Shown: positions 46,678 to 58,945, counted from the first letter of the stretch. The stretch: 64,000 nucleotides of DNA from Adiantum capillus-veneris (GCA_014529385.2 CM043954.1:94445247-94509246), one strand, 5' to 3'. A program made the numbers and translations. The notes: generated by a model from the sequence alone, not told the origin.

Positions 46678-49600
46678 ATGGCTGACAATATTAAAGAGAG
46701 TGAAATTAATGTTGATAACTTTGATTTTGCTCATGAGCAAGCTACTAATGATGCTTCAATGCTTGTTAATTATCTTGTTTCTAGGCTTCAACAAGCCATG
46801 GGCAATCCATCTCTCCAAAGTGAAGTGCAACGGCAGCTCCGTGCTCATGGGATTCTCCAAGCTCATCACCATGACGAGAGAACACCTAGGAAGCCTCCTT
46901 GTGAGACTACCAAAAGAGGTCTCTCTCCGATTCGGGAAGAAGAAGAGAATCCATATGAAGGGCTCAAGAACTTACTTCTTGATGATGCATCTCCTTCCCA
47001 AAGGAGAACTCAAGAGCCTCCACCGAAGGAACGAGAAAGAAGCGAGTCTCCCGCCACCTCGGCGGAGATGGCTCCACGAAGACGGCGGGCTAAACGCTCT
47101 CCATCACCACCAAAGCGGAGAAGACCATCACACTCTTCTCCACGCCATAATTCAAAGAGGGATGATAAAAAGCAAGAGAAGAAAAAGGCGAGAAAGAGGA
47201 CACCCTCTTCTCCATCTTCTTCATCCTCTTCCTCTTATGAAAGCTATGGTGAAGACGACAAGGATCAAGCCAAGAAAAAGGCGAGAAAGAGGTCACCCTC
47301 TTCTCCACCTTCTTCAAATTCTTCATCTTCTGAAGAAAGTGATGGTGCAACTTTTGAACCATCAAAAAGAAGAGGCCATAGAAAATCCTATGCCGCATGG
47401 AAGAGGTCGTCCAAGCTGAAGAAATTCAAAGAGGGAGGGAAGAGCATCTCTTTCCTTACCTATGATGGCACCTTCGGTGCTACAGACAAAGTTTTGGCCT
47501 TTATCCAGCAATTCGATGCGGCGTTTGGAGACGAGGGCTTCACGGAGTCCTCTAAGCTACGCCATGTAGCTATGCACTTTCAAAAGTCCGCCAGACAATG
47601 GTGGTCTAGCCTACGAGCCAACGGTGAAGCTCCACGAACATGGAAGGCTTTAAGAGCTTCCATTATGAAGCAGTTTTTGGCCACCGATGCCAAAGACAAA
47701 GTACTCACCGAATGGCGAAGCTTAAAGCTCTCTCCCAATGAATCCATCCACAAATATGTAGACAAGTTTTGGGACCTACAACTCAAAGCCACTGTCTTCA
47801 AAAAGTTGGATTTTGGAGAGCAAAAGCAACAATTTTGTGCGGGCTTAACCGAAGAAATGGCGGAGTATGTCAACTCCCAAAGGCCACGTACCATATCGGC
47901 GGTAATACACCATACTATGGTGGCCTCGCGAATCAATTTCCAAACGGGGGGTAAAAGAAATAATAAGCCCCCGGAAAACAAGGGTTCCAATGAGCCTAAG
48001 GGGAAGGACAATGTCCAAAAGTCTCCTAAGGGCAATTCCAACAAAGCTAAAGAGAAGGGAGTTTACAAAGGAAAGAATAAACTCTCTCCTGAAGAGCTTG
48101 AGCGTTATCGTAAAGATAACCGGTGTTTCAAGTGCGGCGAACAAGGGCATGCGTACCGCGCTTGTCCCCAAAAGAACAACCGCCAAGATCCTCCTAGAGC
48201 TTCTTTGGTTGAAATCCAAGAGGAGGAGATTCACCAAACTCACCACAAAGGATCTCCTCTATGCCATGCTTGGGGAAAGGTAAGAGAACATGATGCTTTT
48301 ATTCTCTTTGACCCTGGCTCTACTCACAATTTTATATCTATGGAGTTAGCCACCAAGCTAGGCATACAATCCTACGAGATGGGAGATATCCTACCCGCAG
48401 ACAGTGCCTTCAAGGGGCAAGAAGCTTCAGTCACTCCCTTAATCGGGAAATTGAGGCTTCATGTCCAAGGCTATGTGGACAAAGAGGACTTCTTTATCTC
48501 TCCTCTCAAGCATGAGGATGTAATCCTAGGGGAACCATGGTTTGACCGTCTGGCTGCCCATGTTAAATTTCCTGAAAGGAGAATCTCCTTTAAGTTCAGG
48601 GAAAAGGACATGTATATAGATGCTAGGGAGATGGGTAACACCATCCCCATTGTACATACACCAGCTTTCAACAAGTCAATAAAGAGCTCTATTTCCGTGT
48701 ACATGATTTTTGTTAAAGATTCTCAAAATGAACCTAATGCTTTAGCAAAAGAAAATAAAAGCAACCAAAAGGAATTAGAGTTATCCAATTTTCTCAAGGG
48801 GTTTCAAGATGTCTTTATTGACGACATCCCTTGTGAGCTACCTCCTAAACGAGGTAATGACGACCATGCAATTGAACTTCTTCCAGGAAGTTCACCGCCT
48901 AACAAACCTCCTTATAGAGTTTCTCAAGCTCAACAAGAGGAGATTATGCGGCAAGTGCATGAGTTAATTGAGAAGGGCATGGTTAGGCCTAGCTCATCTC
49001 CATTTTGCTCACCTGTGCTATTAGTGCAAAAGAAAGACGGCACATATCGTATGTGTGTCGACTATAGAGCACTAAATAGGATCACTATCAAGAATAGGTT
49101 TCCCGTTCCACGGGTAGAAGACCTATTTGATAAGCTACAAGGATCGACCTACTTCAGTAGGATTGACCTAAAAAGTGGCTATCATCAAATAAGGATAGTT
49201 GATCAAGACATTGTAAAGACCGCATTTCGTACTACATTTGGTCTTTACGAATACATTGTCATGCCTTTTGGCTTGACTAATGCACCAGCCACATTTAACC
49301 GCTTGATGGAGAAGCTGTTCAGGCCTCATCGAACCTTCACTGGAGTGTTCTTTGATGATATTATCATCTACTCTAATTCATTGGAGGAACACAAGCAACA
49401 CCTCCAGGTAATATTTCAAGTTTTAAGAGAGAATAAACTTTATGTTAATCGAAAGAAAAGTGAATTTTTCTTGCAAGAGATTCAATATTTAGGTCACATT
49501 ATCTCTCAAGATGGAATCCAAATGGATCCATCCAAGTTAGAGGTAATAAAAGGATGGCCTAAACCAAGGAATCTTCATGAACTAAGAAGCTTTATAGGTA

Positions 49601-51627
49601 TGTGTGCATATTATAGACGCTTCATAGAAAAGTTCTCACAAATTGCGGGACCATTACATGACCTAACAAAAAAAAAAGTCAGGTATACGTGGTCTGCTAG
49701 GGAGAACAATGCTTTCGAAAAGCTTAAAGAAAAGCTTATCTCTCAACCTGTGCTTACACTACCGGATCTCTCAAAACCATTTGAGGTCCAATGTGATGCT
49801 TGTGGTGATTGCCTTGGGGCTGTTTTGCTCCAAGAAGGGCACGCCATAGGCTATGAGAGTCGAAGGCTCGACCCTGTTGAGCAAGCTCTAGGCATATACG
49901 AAAAAGAACTCCTTGCAGTTCTACATGCCTTAGACTCATGGAAGCACTATTTATTGGGGACTCCTTTCATTCTGCGAACGGATCACGAAAGTCTTAAGTA
50001 CTTCATGACGCAGACCAAGCTCTCCGACAAACAAATGAGGTGGGCAAATTTCCTTTCGCAATTTCATTTTCATATTGCTCACATTGCTGGCAAGAATAAT
50101 CAAGTAGCCGATGCACTCTCAAGACGCCCGAGAGTGAATGCGGTTTCCATAGCAACTCACAATGATCTATCTTCAATGATAGATGAGTATGCTATTGATC
50201 CCGATTTTAGAGATGTGATTTCAGCCCTTGCATTAGGGAAGAAAGAAGAACCATTTACTTTACAAGATGGTTATCTTCTCTATGGCAATAGACTATGCGT
50301 TACTAACTCACTACGTGAGAAAGTAATGTATGAATCTCATGCTCCCCCATATGCAGGGCATAGAGGGATTCAGTCTACCCTAAAGGGAATTGAAACATAT
50401 TTCTATTGGCCTACCATGAAAGTGAACATACATGAGTATGTTTCCAAATGTGTGGTATGTCAAAAGACAAAATTTGATAGAGGGAAGCAACTTGGATTGC
50501 TTCAACCCTTGCCAATCCCTAATTCACCGTGGGAGAGCATATCCATGGATTTTATCTTTGGATTGCCTAAGTCTATCCATGGGAATACGGGAATATGGAC
50601 GATAGTAGACAGGTTCAGTAAACAAGCTCATTTTATACCTGTCAAAAAGACTATCAAAGCCCATCAAATGGCAACCCTCTTCATTTCACAAATTTTCAAG
50701 TACCATGGCTTGCCAATGTCCATAGTGTCGGATAGAGATCCTAGAATGACCAGTAATTTCTGGAAGGGTCTCTTTGAGAATTTAGGAACAAGGCTAAACT
50801 TCTCTTCGGCCTATCATCCACAAACTGATGGCCAAAGTGAAATAGCTAACCTAACTATTCTCGATCTACTAAAAGCCTATGTAACGAAAGTAGATCAAAG
50901 ATCCCAATGGGAGAAGTACTTACCCTTAGTAGAGTATGCTTACAATAACACTGTACATACTTCTACAGGAAAAGCACCTTTCGAGGTAATTGAGGGAAGA
51001 TCAAAAAGTCCCTTGCTACTTAAGGTACATGGGAAGATCTTCGCTGCAGATGAGTATAGCCGAGACCTACAAGAATCTTTCCAAAAGATTAAGGATGCTA
51101 TCTCTATCTCACAGCAAAGGCAAAAGGCTGCTGCTGACAAGCACAGAAGAGCCCAAGCCTTTAAAGAAAACGATTGGGTCTTGTTAAAATTTCCCAAGGC
51201 TCGATTAAGGCACACTACGGGCAAGAATCCTACGGGCCACCAAAAGTACTATGCTAAACTAGCAGAAAGGTACTATGGTCCCTTCCAGATTCTTAGGACA
51301 ATCAATGAGATGGCCTATCAACTTAAGTTGCCCAATCATTGGCTCATACACAATGCTTTTCATGTGAGCCTCTTAAAGACTTACAAAGGAGAGCCACCTC
51401 AAGAACCAACTATTGAAGACCCACCGGAGATCGAGGACCACGAGGAGGTGCTGCAGCCCGAGTCCATTCTCCGACATGAAGACAAGGTATTAAGAGGCGG
51501 TAAGACTATCCGACGATATCTTATTAAGTTTAAGAATTATCCTTTTGAAGATGCTAGATGGATGCAAGGCATACAATTAAAGGATAACCTAAACCTTGTC
51601 AATGCTTACAATGCTTCCCAAGAGTAA
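46678..51627 (+). CDS. Gag-Pol polyprotein of a chromovirus (intact, 1,649 aa)
   Basis: One open frame without a gag/pol shift. Residues 1-60 are a leader; 110-240 are an Arg-Ser-rich region with a duplicated module of about 35 residues (KKARKR.PSSP..SSSS); 255-420 are capsid (Retrotrans_gag); 483-496 are a CCHC knuckle (CFKCGEQGHAYRAC). A protease follows with FDPGSTHNF at 544-551, where D-S/T-G is expected. RT has MPFGLTNAPATF and FFDDI (about 891). RNase H has CDACGD and TDHESLKYF. Integrase has its HHCC zinc finger at about 1220-1262 and a D,D35E core at about 1291, 1352 and 1388. A chromodomain-like tail occupies about 1594-1645 (ESILRHEDKVL, IKFKNYPFEDARWM). Chromodomains steer integration to marked chromatin. 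Integrity and nearly identical LTRs point to recent insertion. Confidence 0.95.
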   Translation: MADNIKESEINVDNFDFAHEQATNDASMLVNYLVSRLQQAMGNPSLQSEVQRQLRAHGILQAHHHDERTPRKPPCETTKRGLSPIREEEENPYEGLKNLLLDDASPSQRRTQEPPPKERERSESPATSAEMAPRRRRAKRSPSPPKRRRPSHSSPRHNSKRDDKKQEKKKARKRTPSSPSSSSSSSYESYGEDDKDQAKKKARKRSPSSPPSSNSSSSEESDGATFEPSKRRGHRKSYAAWKRSSKLKKFKEGGKSISFLTYDGTFGATDKVLAFIQQFDAAFGDEGFTESSKLRHVAMHFQKSARQWWSSLRANGEAPRTWKALRASIMKQFLATDAKDKVLTEWRSLKLSPNESIHKYVDKFWDLQLKATVFKKLDFGEQKQQFCAGLTEEMAEYVNSQRPRTISAVIHHTMVASRINFQTGGKRNNKPPENKGSNEPKGKDNVQKSPKGNSNKAKEKGVYKGKNKLSPEELERYRKDNRCFKCGEQGHAYRACPQKNNRQDPPRASLVEIQEEEIHQTHHKGSPLCHAWGKVREHDAFILFDPGSTHNFISMELATKLGIQSYEMGDILPADSAFKGQEASVTPLIGKLRLHVQGYVDKEDFFISPLKHEDVILGEPWFDRLAAHVKFPERRISFKFREKDMYIDAREMGNTIPIVHTPAFNKSIKSSISVYMIFVKDSQNEPNALAKENKSNQKELELSNFLKGFQDVFIDDIPCELPPKRGNDDHAIELLPGSSPPNKPPYRVSQAQQEEIMRQVHELIEKGMVRPSSSPFCSPVLLVQKKDGTYRMCVDYRALNRITIKNRFPVPRVEDLFDKLQGSTYFSRIDLKSGYHQIRIVDQDIVKTAFRTTFGLYEYIVMPFGLTNAPATFNRLMEKLFRPHRTFTGVFFDDIIIYSNSLEEHKQHLQVIFQVLRENKLYVNRKKSEFFLQEIQYLGHIISQDGIQMDPSKLEVIKGWPKPRNLHELRSFIGMCAYYRRFIEKFSQIAGPLHDLTKKKVRYTWSARENNAFEKLKEKLISQPVLTLPDLSKPFEVQCDACGDCLGAVLLQEGHAIGYESRRLDPVEQALGIYEKELLAVLHALDSWKHYLLGTPFILRTDHESLKYFMTQTKLSDKQMRWANFLSQFHFHIAHIAGKNNQVADALSRRPRVNAVSIATHNDLSSMIDEYAIDPDFRDVISALALGKKEEPFTLQDGYLLYGNRLCVTNSLREKVMYESHAPPYAGHRGIQSTLKGIETYFYWPTMKVNIHEYVSKCVVCQKTKFDRGKQLGLLQPLPIPNSPWESISMDFIFGLPKSIHGNTGIWTIVDRFSKQAHFIPVKKTIKAHQMATLFISQIFKYHGLPMSIVSDRDPRMTSNFWKGLFENLGTRLNFSSAYHPQTDGQSEIANLTILDLLKAYVTKVDQRSQWEKYLPLVEYAYNNTVHTSTGKAPFEVIEGRSKSPLLLKVHGKIFAADEYSRDLQESFQKIKDAISISQQRQKAAADKHRRAQAFKENDWVLLKFPKARLRHTTGKNPTGHQKYYAKLAERYYGPFQILRTINEMAYQLKLPNHWLIHNAFHVSLLKTYKGEPPQEPTIEDPPEIEDHEEVLQPESILRHEDKVLRGGKTIRRYLIKFKNYPFEDARWMQGIQLKDNLNLVNAYNASQE

Positions 51628-51971
51628 GCAAATGTACAAAATGTTAAAAATGAACAAAAATTTTTGTCTTATAAGACTCCCTTTTTCTTTATTTGTGCAC
51701 AAAAATGAAGTAGTATGCATGCTTAGAACAAGTTTGCAGAGACGACGTCTCCCAAACACCAAGTAGAGCTTGTCACTCTACTATGGAAGACTGATAGGAC
51801 TAATGTGCAGACATGCTTGCGGCAGCCTCAGGCTCTCAAGCGCCAAATGGACTAGTCATTCATTATGGAATGATGTCGTAGGGTAACATAGGGATCCTCT
51901 ACCCGCTAAGAAAAGGACTCATGCGTATGCTTTATCTTCTCTACACCATAGTCGAGGACGACTATGATTTC

Positions 51972-51984
51972 AAGAGAGAGGTAA
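51972..51984 (+). promoter_or_regulatory. polypurine tract
   Basis: AAGAGAGAGGTAA directly precedes the 3' LTR and would prime plus-strand synthesis. Bases 51628-51971 are 3' untranslated sequence without a gene. Confidence 0.8.
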
Positions 51985-53572
51985 TGTCATAATAATCAAT
52001 ATCTAATTCTCCTAAATGATTTTCTCATATTAAACTGATCATTTAATGTGGGGAAGTGCCAAGGGAGAAAAAGCTAGAATATTGGTTAAGTTAGCAGACC
52101 GGCCACAGTAGGGATCCAAAGGAGGGAAAATAGGGATCCAAAGGGGGGGCCATCTGCAAAAGAGCCATGTGAAACAATGGGCCAAAAAGACCCTAAGGTT
52201 CAGCCCATTAAGACTTCCAAAATGCTAAGGTTCCAAAATTCAAAGGTTGTGTCCAAAGGTCAACCCTAGGGAAAATTGGATGCTTAGTGTGTGCCCAAAA
52301 AGTCTTTCTATATCCCTACATGGGAGGGGGCGAGCCCCAAAGCTAGGGGATGAGAGAGAAAGCCACACACACACACAGGCTCCCTTTACACAAAGGGAAT
52401 GAGGGACACATGTCAGCTCCCTAGGCCAGATGCCCACAAGGTGTGCCCAATTCCTATTGGAAGACCCTTGAAGTGGACCAATGAGAATTAAGCTAGAGTA
52501 AATCTAGTCTAATTAATTTAAAAACATTTAATAAAAGAAACCAATAAGAATTAAGTGTCCTAGAAGACTATTGGGCAGTCTCCCAAGGGGTCCAATGAGC
52601 ATTCAGGAGCCCCATGGCTTGCCTGATTCCTATTGGCCAGGAGGCAAAGGGGTCCAATGAGAGTTTAGTTTAATTATTTAATTACCTAAAGCTCTCACAA
52701 AAGGGGAAAGGGGGACACATGTCAGAAGGCTATCACTTATGCTGCTTAATCCCGATTGGCTTGACCTGGGGAGGTCCAATGAGGCAAAAGCCAGACTTAC
52801 TTAGCAGCTAGGGCTCGCCCAAGAGAGAGGGGGGGCTGATTTTTGCTTGGCATTGACACACACACTCTCACACTTGACCATGTATGAAGGGAAAATACTC
52901 TATCTCCTCCCAAGCTTTAATGGAGAGCTCATCACCTACTCCAAGCTTGTGAGATAGAAGCCTACATCAACACTCTCTTGGCATGTGGATGCAAATCCAA
53001 CCAAGAGCCAAGCTTCAATGCATGTTCATCTTCTCTACCAAGCTAATTACTAAGCTAAGCTATGCTAATATGAGTGATTATGTGAGGAGATGTACTTCTT
53101 TCTCGTAAGATACTTCTTTTTCCTCTCAATCTACTCTCATACCCTGCTAGCTCTCACCATCTTCGAAGGTGTGTGAGGTCTTGGGTCTGAGAACGGGGAT
53201 AATTCAAGTTGTGTTTGATTAAGTGTTTTGCTTGGTGTATGAAGCTTCCATCTTCATTGCACTAGCTAGTCTTGAAGGAACACAAAGAATTGTATTGTAC
53301 AATGTCTCTCTTGATGGGAGAAACCATAATACAAAGCCTTTTGGAGGGGGGACCGGCTCCATGCAAATCCGGTCCTCAATTGTTGTCAATAGCTTAATTG
53401 CTCTCTCTTTTGAAAGTATTGTCGATGCTATCTAACTAGGTGTTATGCTTTTTGTTTCTCTCTCCACCCAAGCACTCTTGTAATTCTCATTAAGAATCAA
53501 CTCTAATGAAATGCCCACTATGTTCATGCTAAATTCCGCTACACAAAAGATTTTAGGCCATTAAATGTTACA
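51985..53572 (+). repeat. 3' LTR of the chromovirus
   Basis: About 1,588 bp, nearly identical to 44673-46260, ending GTTACA followed by the TCTTA duplication. Confidence 0.95.
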
Positions 53573-53577
53573 TCTTA

Positions 53578-54572
53578 GAACACCTGAGTGTCCAATTATA
53601 GAACTAGTGTTAAGGAGTTCAACTAATGCATTCTAATTTACTTTGAGTCTAGTAACTATTTGTATCTACACTTTCTTTCTATTAATGCTTTAACCTAATT
53701 GTATATCTTAAGTATAATAAAAGATTGATCTCTGTACTTTTACCATTAATGCTATGCTCACTAATCCTCTCTAGTCCCCAAAAATTATCTCCAAGGGGGG
53801 GTTTTGAAGTGACAAGGACCATGTCCCCAATGTGAATGGGAGCTCAATTATCCCAAGGGCAGTAAAAAAGAATTTGGTCGTGATTTATTAATGAGTATGC
53901 CAATGACTGGGTCTACCTTTGAAGGCGAAGAAGAGGTGGTGGAACATGCTAGAGGTACAAAGTCTCTGAGTTGTGGAAGAAGAAGGAGGAAGCTAAGAGA
54001 AAGGTATTCCCTTGTTTGGGGGAAGGGGGGGTAGTAGGCCTACCTCTAGATTGAATTTGGGGAAAATGGGCAAGATTTCCTTGTTGCAAAGTGCTCAAAA
54101 TGAGCACATCATAGGTTTTCCATGGCAAATTAAGTCTTTCTAATAGCATTAGTATCACAATTAAAATTTGTGGCATACACACCCATGCTAATAATGACAC
54201 TCTTTAGAGAGCCAAAAAACTTCGAACATCACACATTGGAACACCTACAAAGTCCTAGTATTTTCAAAGTTGTCACTCTCTTGGGATAAACATTATATTT
54301 CACATTCTTCTACATTGCCACCACCATGTGTACCTTTACTGCCCCATACACTTCCACCACCATGTGTATAAACTTTATTGACCCATACATACACATGTAT
54401 TGTCTCCTTATAACTAATAGATGCATGCATGCTAGGATAATCAAACCTTGACAAATTGGTGTCTAGTGGCACCAAAAACACTAGAATCTAGATTCATTGT
54501 GAGTATTACGTAATGCATCCTATTGTAGCACCTTGACATCCCCACAAGTTAGCCTCGTTTTAAAACATGTAA
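53578..54572. other. gene-free spacer between the two chromovirus copies
   Basis: It continues the pre-insertion sequence interrupted at 44672. No supported coding. A short direct repeat, CACCACCATGTGTA, occurs at about 54317 and 54355. Confidence 0.5.
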
Positions 54573-56172
54573 TGTCATAATAACTAATCTATAGTTCTCC
54601 TAAATGACTTTCTCATGTTAAACTGATCATCTAATATGGGGAAGTGCCAGGGGAGAAAAAGCTAGAATATTACTTAAGCTGGCAGACCGGCCACAGTAGG
54701 GATCCAAAGGAGGGACAATAGGGATCCAAAGGGGGGGGGCATCTTCAAAAGAACAAGGTGCAACAATGGGCTTAAAAGACCCTAAGGTTCAGCCCATTAA
54801 GACTTCCAAAATGCTAAGGTTCCAAAATTCAAAGGTTGTGTCCAAAGGTCAAAAGCCTAGGAAAATTGGATGCTTTGTGTGTGCTAAAAAATATTTCATG
54901 CATCCCTACATAGGATGGGGGGAGCCCTCGAGGTAGGATATGAGAGAGAAACACACACACACACACTCACAGACACAAGCTCCCTTTACACAAAGGGAAT
55001 GAGGGACACATGTCAGCACCCTAGCCCACATGCCCACAAGTTGTACTCAAATCCTATTGGATGGCCATGGAGGTGGACCAATGAGAATTAGGCTAGAGTA
55101 AATCTAGTTTAATTAATTTAAAAACTTTTAATAAAATAAACAATAGAAATTAAGTTCTCTATAAGACTATTGGACAGTCTCCCAAGGGGTCCAATGAGCA
55201 TTCAATAGCCCAATGGCTTGCGTGATTCCTATTGGCGAAGAGACAAAGGGGTCCAATGAGAGTTTTGTTGCATTAATTTATTACATAAAGCTCTCACAAA
55301 AGGGGAAAGGGGGACACATGTCAGAAGGCTATCACTTATGCTCTTGAAATTCCATTGGCTAAGCCTGGAGAGTTCCAATAGGGTGTGAGCATGAGCAAAT
55401 AGCAAGAGGGGTCGACCAAGAGAGAGAGGGGGCTGATTTTCTCAAGGCATTATTGCATACACACTCACACAAGTCCATGTGTGGACTAAGAAGACTCTTT
55501 CTCTCCTTCTCAAGCTTTAATTGGAAAGCTTATCACCTACTCCAAGCTTGTGAGAAGGGAGGCCTACACCAACAATTTTGGCTTTGTGATGCAAATCCAA
55601 CCAAGAGCTAAGCTTCAATGCATGCTCATCTCCTCTACCATGCTAATTACTAAGCTAAGCTATGCTAATATGAATGATTATGTGAGGAGATGTAAATATT
55701 TCTCGTAAGACTACTCCTTCTTCCTCTCAATCTACTCTCATACCCCGCTAGCTCTCACCATCTTCGAAGGTGTGTGAGGTCTTGGGTCTGAGACTGTGAG
55801 GGAATTGATGTTGTGTTTAATAAGTGTTTTTCTTAGTCCTTGAAGTTTCCATCTCCATTTCACTAGCTAGCATTGAAGGAATACAAAGAGTTGTATTGTG
55901 AAATGTCTCTCTTGATGGCAAAAACCATAATACAAAGCCTTTTGGAGGGGGGACCGGCTCCATGTAAATCTGGTCCTCAATTGCTGTCAATAGATTAATT
56001 TATCTCTCTTTTGAAGTATTGTTCATGCTATCTAACTAGGTGTTATACTTCATGTTGCTCTCTCCACCCAAGCACTCTTGTTATTCTCATTAGGAATCTA
56101 TTCTAATGAAATGCTCACTATGTTCATGCTATTTTCTGCTACACACAAGTGACTAGGCCATAAAATATTACA
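54573..56172 (+). repeat. 5' LTR of the truncated chromovirus copy
   Basis: Starts TGTCATAATAACTAATC, ends ATTACA, about 1,600 bp, clearly homologous to 44673-46260 along its length but with many substitutions. The following primer site has decayed to TTAGTATCAAAGC. Confidence 0.9.
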
Positions 56173-56579
56173 TTAGTATCAAAGCACAAGGTTTCTCTTT
56201 TCTTACTCAAGAAGGGAGGTCCTCAAGCTAGCTATAAATGGTTGGTACTATTAGTTGCATTTGAGTAAGTAGAATAGGGATTTTTCAGCCTTGCAGTGTG
56301 CCTGCCTTCGTGCAGATAACGAGGTATCACCGTCGAGAGCTATGGTCTTAATAGTGGAGTCCTACGGGGCTTGTGTATGGCTTAACCACTATTCAGCTAT
56401 TAGAAGATGGTGCTATTTTGGTTTTGAATGACCCTCTCTTCTATTCCTTGCAATTAATGATATTCAAGCCACAAGTAGAGTAGCTTGAGTGATTTTTCTA
56501 AAGGGGTAAAGAGGAGTAGAAACTAGGGCTTGAAGTGCCAAAGTACACCTAAAAAGATTACACCTAAAAGTTGTTAGAG

Positions 56580-58945
56580 TGGATGACAATAGAAAAGAGA
56601 GTGAAATTAATGTTGATAACTTTGATTTTGCTAATGATCAGCCTACTAATGATGCCCTTATGCTTGTTAACTACCTTGTTTCTAGGCTTCAACAAGCCAT
56701 GGGCAATCCATCCCTCCAAAGTGAAGTGCAACAATAGCTTTGTGCTCATGGGATTCTCCAAGCTCCCCACCATTACAAGAGAGCACCTAGGAAGCCTCCT
56801 TGTGAGACTTCCAAAAGAGGCCTCTCTCTGATTCGAGAGGAAGAAGAGGATTCATACAAAGGGCTCATAAATTTTCTTCTTGATGATGCATCTCCTTCTC
56901 AAAGGAGAACTCAAGAGCCCCCACCCAAGAGAACGAGAAAGAAGTGAGTCTCCAGCCACCTTGGTGGAGATGGATCCACAAAGACGGCGGGCTAAACGCT
57001 CTCCATCACCTCCAAAACGGAAAAGACCATCACACACTTCTCCACACCATACTTCAAAGAGGGATGAAAAAAAACGCAAGAGAAGAAAAAGGCGAGAAAG
57101 AGGACACCCTCTTCTACATCTTCTTCATCCTCTTCTTCTTATGAAAGCGATGGTGTAGACAAAGAAGATCAAGGTAAGAAAAAGGCGAGAAAGAGGTCAC
57201 CCTCTTCTTCATCTTCCCCAGATTCTTCATCTTTTGAAGAAAGTGATGGTGCAACCCTTGAACCATAAAAAAGAAGAGGCCATAGGAAATCCTATGCCGC
57301 GTGGAAGAGGTCGTCCAAGATCAAGAAGTTCAAAGAGGGAGGAAACAGCATCTCTTTTGTTACATACGATGGCACCTTTGGTGCTACAGACAAATTCTTG
57401 GCCTTTATCCAACAATTCGATGCGGCATTTGGAGATGAGGGCTTCACGAAGTCCTCTAAGCTATGCCATGTAGCTATGCATTTTCAAAAATCCAACAAGA
57501 AATGGTGGTCTAGCCTATGGCCCAATGGTGAAGCTCCACGAACATGGAAAGCTTTAAGAGCTTCCATTTTGAAGCAGTTTTTGGCCACCGATGCCAAAGA
57601 CAAAGTACTCACCGAATGGCAAAGCCTAAAGCTCTCTCCCTACGAATCCATTCACAAATATGTAGACAAGTTTTGTGACCTAAAACTCAAATCCACTGCC
57701 TTCAAAAATTTGGATTTTGAAGAGCAAAAGCAACAATTTTGTTTGGGCTTAACTGAAGAAATGGTGGAGTATGTTAACTCCCAAAGGCCACACACTATAT
57801 CCGCGATTACAACCATACTATGGTGGCTTCTCGAATCAATTTCCAAACAGGGGCTAAAAGAAATTCTAAGCCCACAGAAAACAAGGGTTCCAATGAGCCT
57901 AAGGGGAAGGACAATGTCCAAATGTCTCCTAAGGGCAATTCCAACAAAGCTAAGGAGAAGGGAGTTTACAAAGGCAAAAACAAACTCTCTCCTGAAGATC
58001 TTGCATGTTATCACAAGGATAACCGATGTTTCAAGTGCAACGATCAAGGGCATGCGTACCATGGTTGTCCCCAAAAGAACACCCGCCATGAGCCTCCTAG
58101 AGCTACCTTGCTTGAAATCCAAGAGGAGGAAACTCACCACAAAGGATCTCCTTTATGCCATGCTTGGAGAAAGTTAAGAGAAAATGATGCTTTTATTCTC
58201 TTTGACCCTGGTTCATATCCACAGAGTTGGCCACCAAGCTAGCCATACAAGCTTACGAGATGGGAGATGTCCCACTCACAGACGATGCTTTCAAGGGGCA
58301 AGAAGCTTCAGTCACTCCCTTACTTGGGAAATTGAGGCTCCATGTCCAAAGCTATGTGGAAAAAGAGGACTTATTTATCTCTACTCTCATGCATGAGGTT
58401 GTAATCCTTGGCGCACCATGGTTTGATCGCATGGCTGCCAATGTTAAATTCCTTGAAAGGAAAATCTACTTTAGGTTCATGAAAAAAGATATGTACATAG
58501 GTACACACTCACAAGGAGTTAGAGTTATCCAATTTTCTCAAGGGTTCCGAGATGTCTTTATTGAGACGACATTCCTTGTGAGCTACCTCCTAAATGAGGA
58601 AATGATGACCATGCAATTGAACTAGTTCCAAGAATTTCACTGCCTAATAAACCTCCTTATAGAGTTTTCAAGCTCAATAAGAGGAGATTATGCGCCAAGT
58701 GCATGAGTTATTTGAGAAGGGTATGGTAGGCCTAGCTCATCTCCATTTTGTTCTCCTGTGCTATTAGTGCGTATATATCATATGCGTGTTGACTATAGAG
58801 CACTAAATTAGGATCACTATCAAAAATAGGTTTCCCATTCCACGGGTAGAAGACCTATTTGATAAGCTACAAGGGTCCACCTACTTCAGTAGGATTGACC
58901 TAAAAAGTGGCTATCATCAAATAAGGATAGTTGATCAAGACATTG
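56580..58945 (+). pseudogene. gag-pol of the truncated chromovirus copy
   Basis: Alignment with the intact protein shows a TAG at about 56735 (CAG in the intact copy), an ATG changed to GTG at the start position, frame changes near 56930, 57075 and 57270-57380, and further changes in the protease and before RT (58205-58800). Conserved parts are still readable: capsid (FIQQFDAAFGDEGFT), knuckle (CFKCNDQGHAYHGC), protease FDPGS and [18 protein letters not shown]. The protease has the same D-P-G as the intact copy. Confidence 0.9.

Larger units (their letters stand above)
44668..53577 (+). mobile_element. complete Ty3 chromovirus with TCTTA target duplication
   Basis: TCTTA stands at 44668-44672 and at 53573-53577, just outside two LTRs that start TGTCATAATAATC and end GTTACA. 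A primer-binding site (TGGTATCAGAGC) follows the 5' LTR and a polypurine tract precedes the 3' LTR. A single open gag-pol lies between. All cis and trans parts needed for transposition are present, so this copy may be able to move. Confidence 0.95.
54573..58945 (+). mobile_element. decayed chromovirus copy truncated in RT
   Basis: Same family and orientation as the intact copy about 1 kb upstream. Contains the 5' LTR, leader, gag, protease and the first part of RT. Homology stops abruptly after the [13 protein letters not shown] segment at about 58945. The rest of pol and the 3' LTR are missing, so a deletion or later insertion removed them. Confidence 0.9.

Noticed and set aside
46670-47419. 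249-codon frame overlapping the chromovirus gag start
   Set aside because: Out-of-frame shadow of gag. The real frame continues for 1,649 codons with all pol domains.
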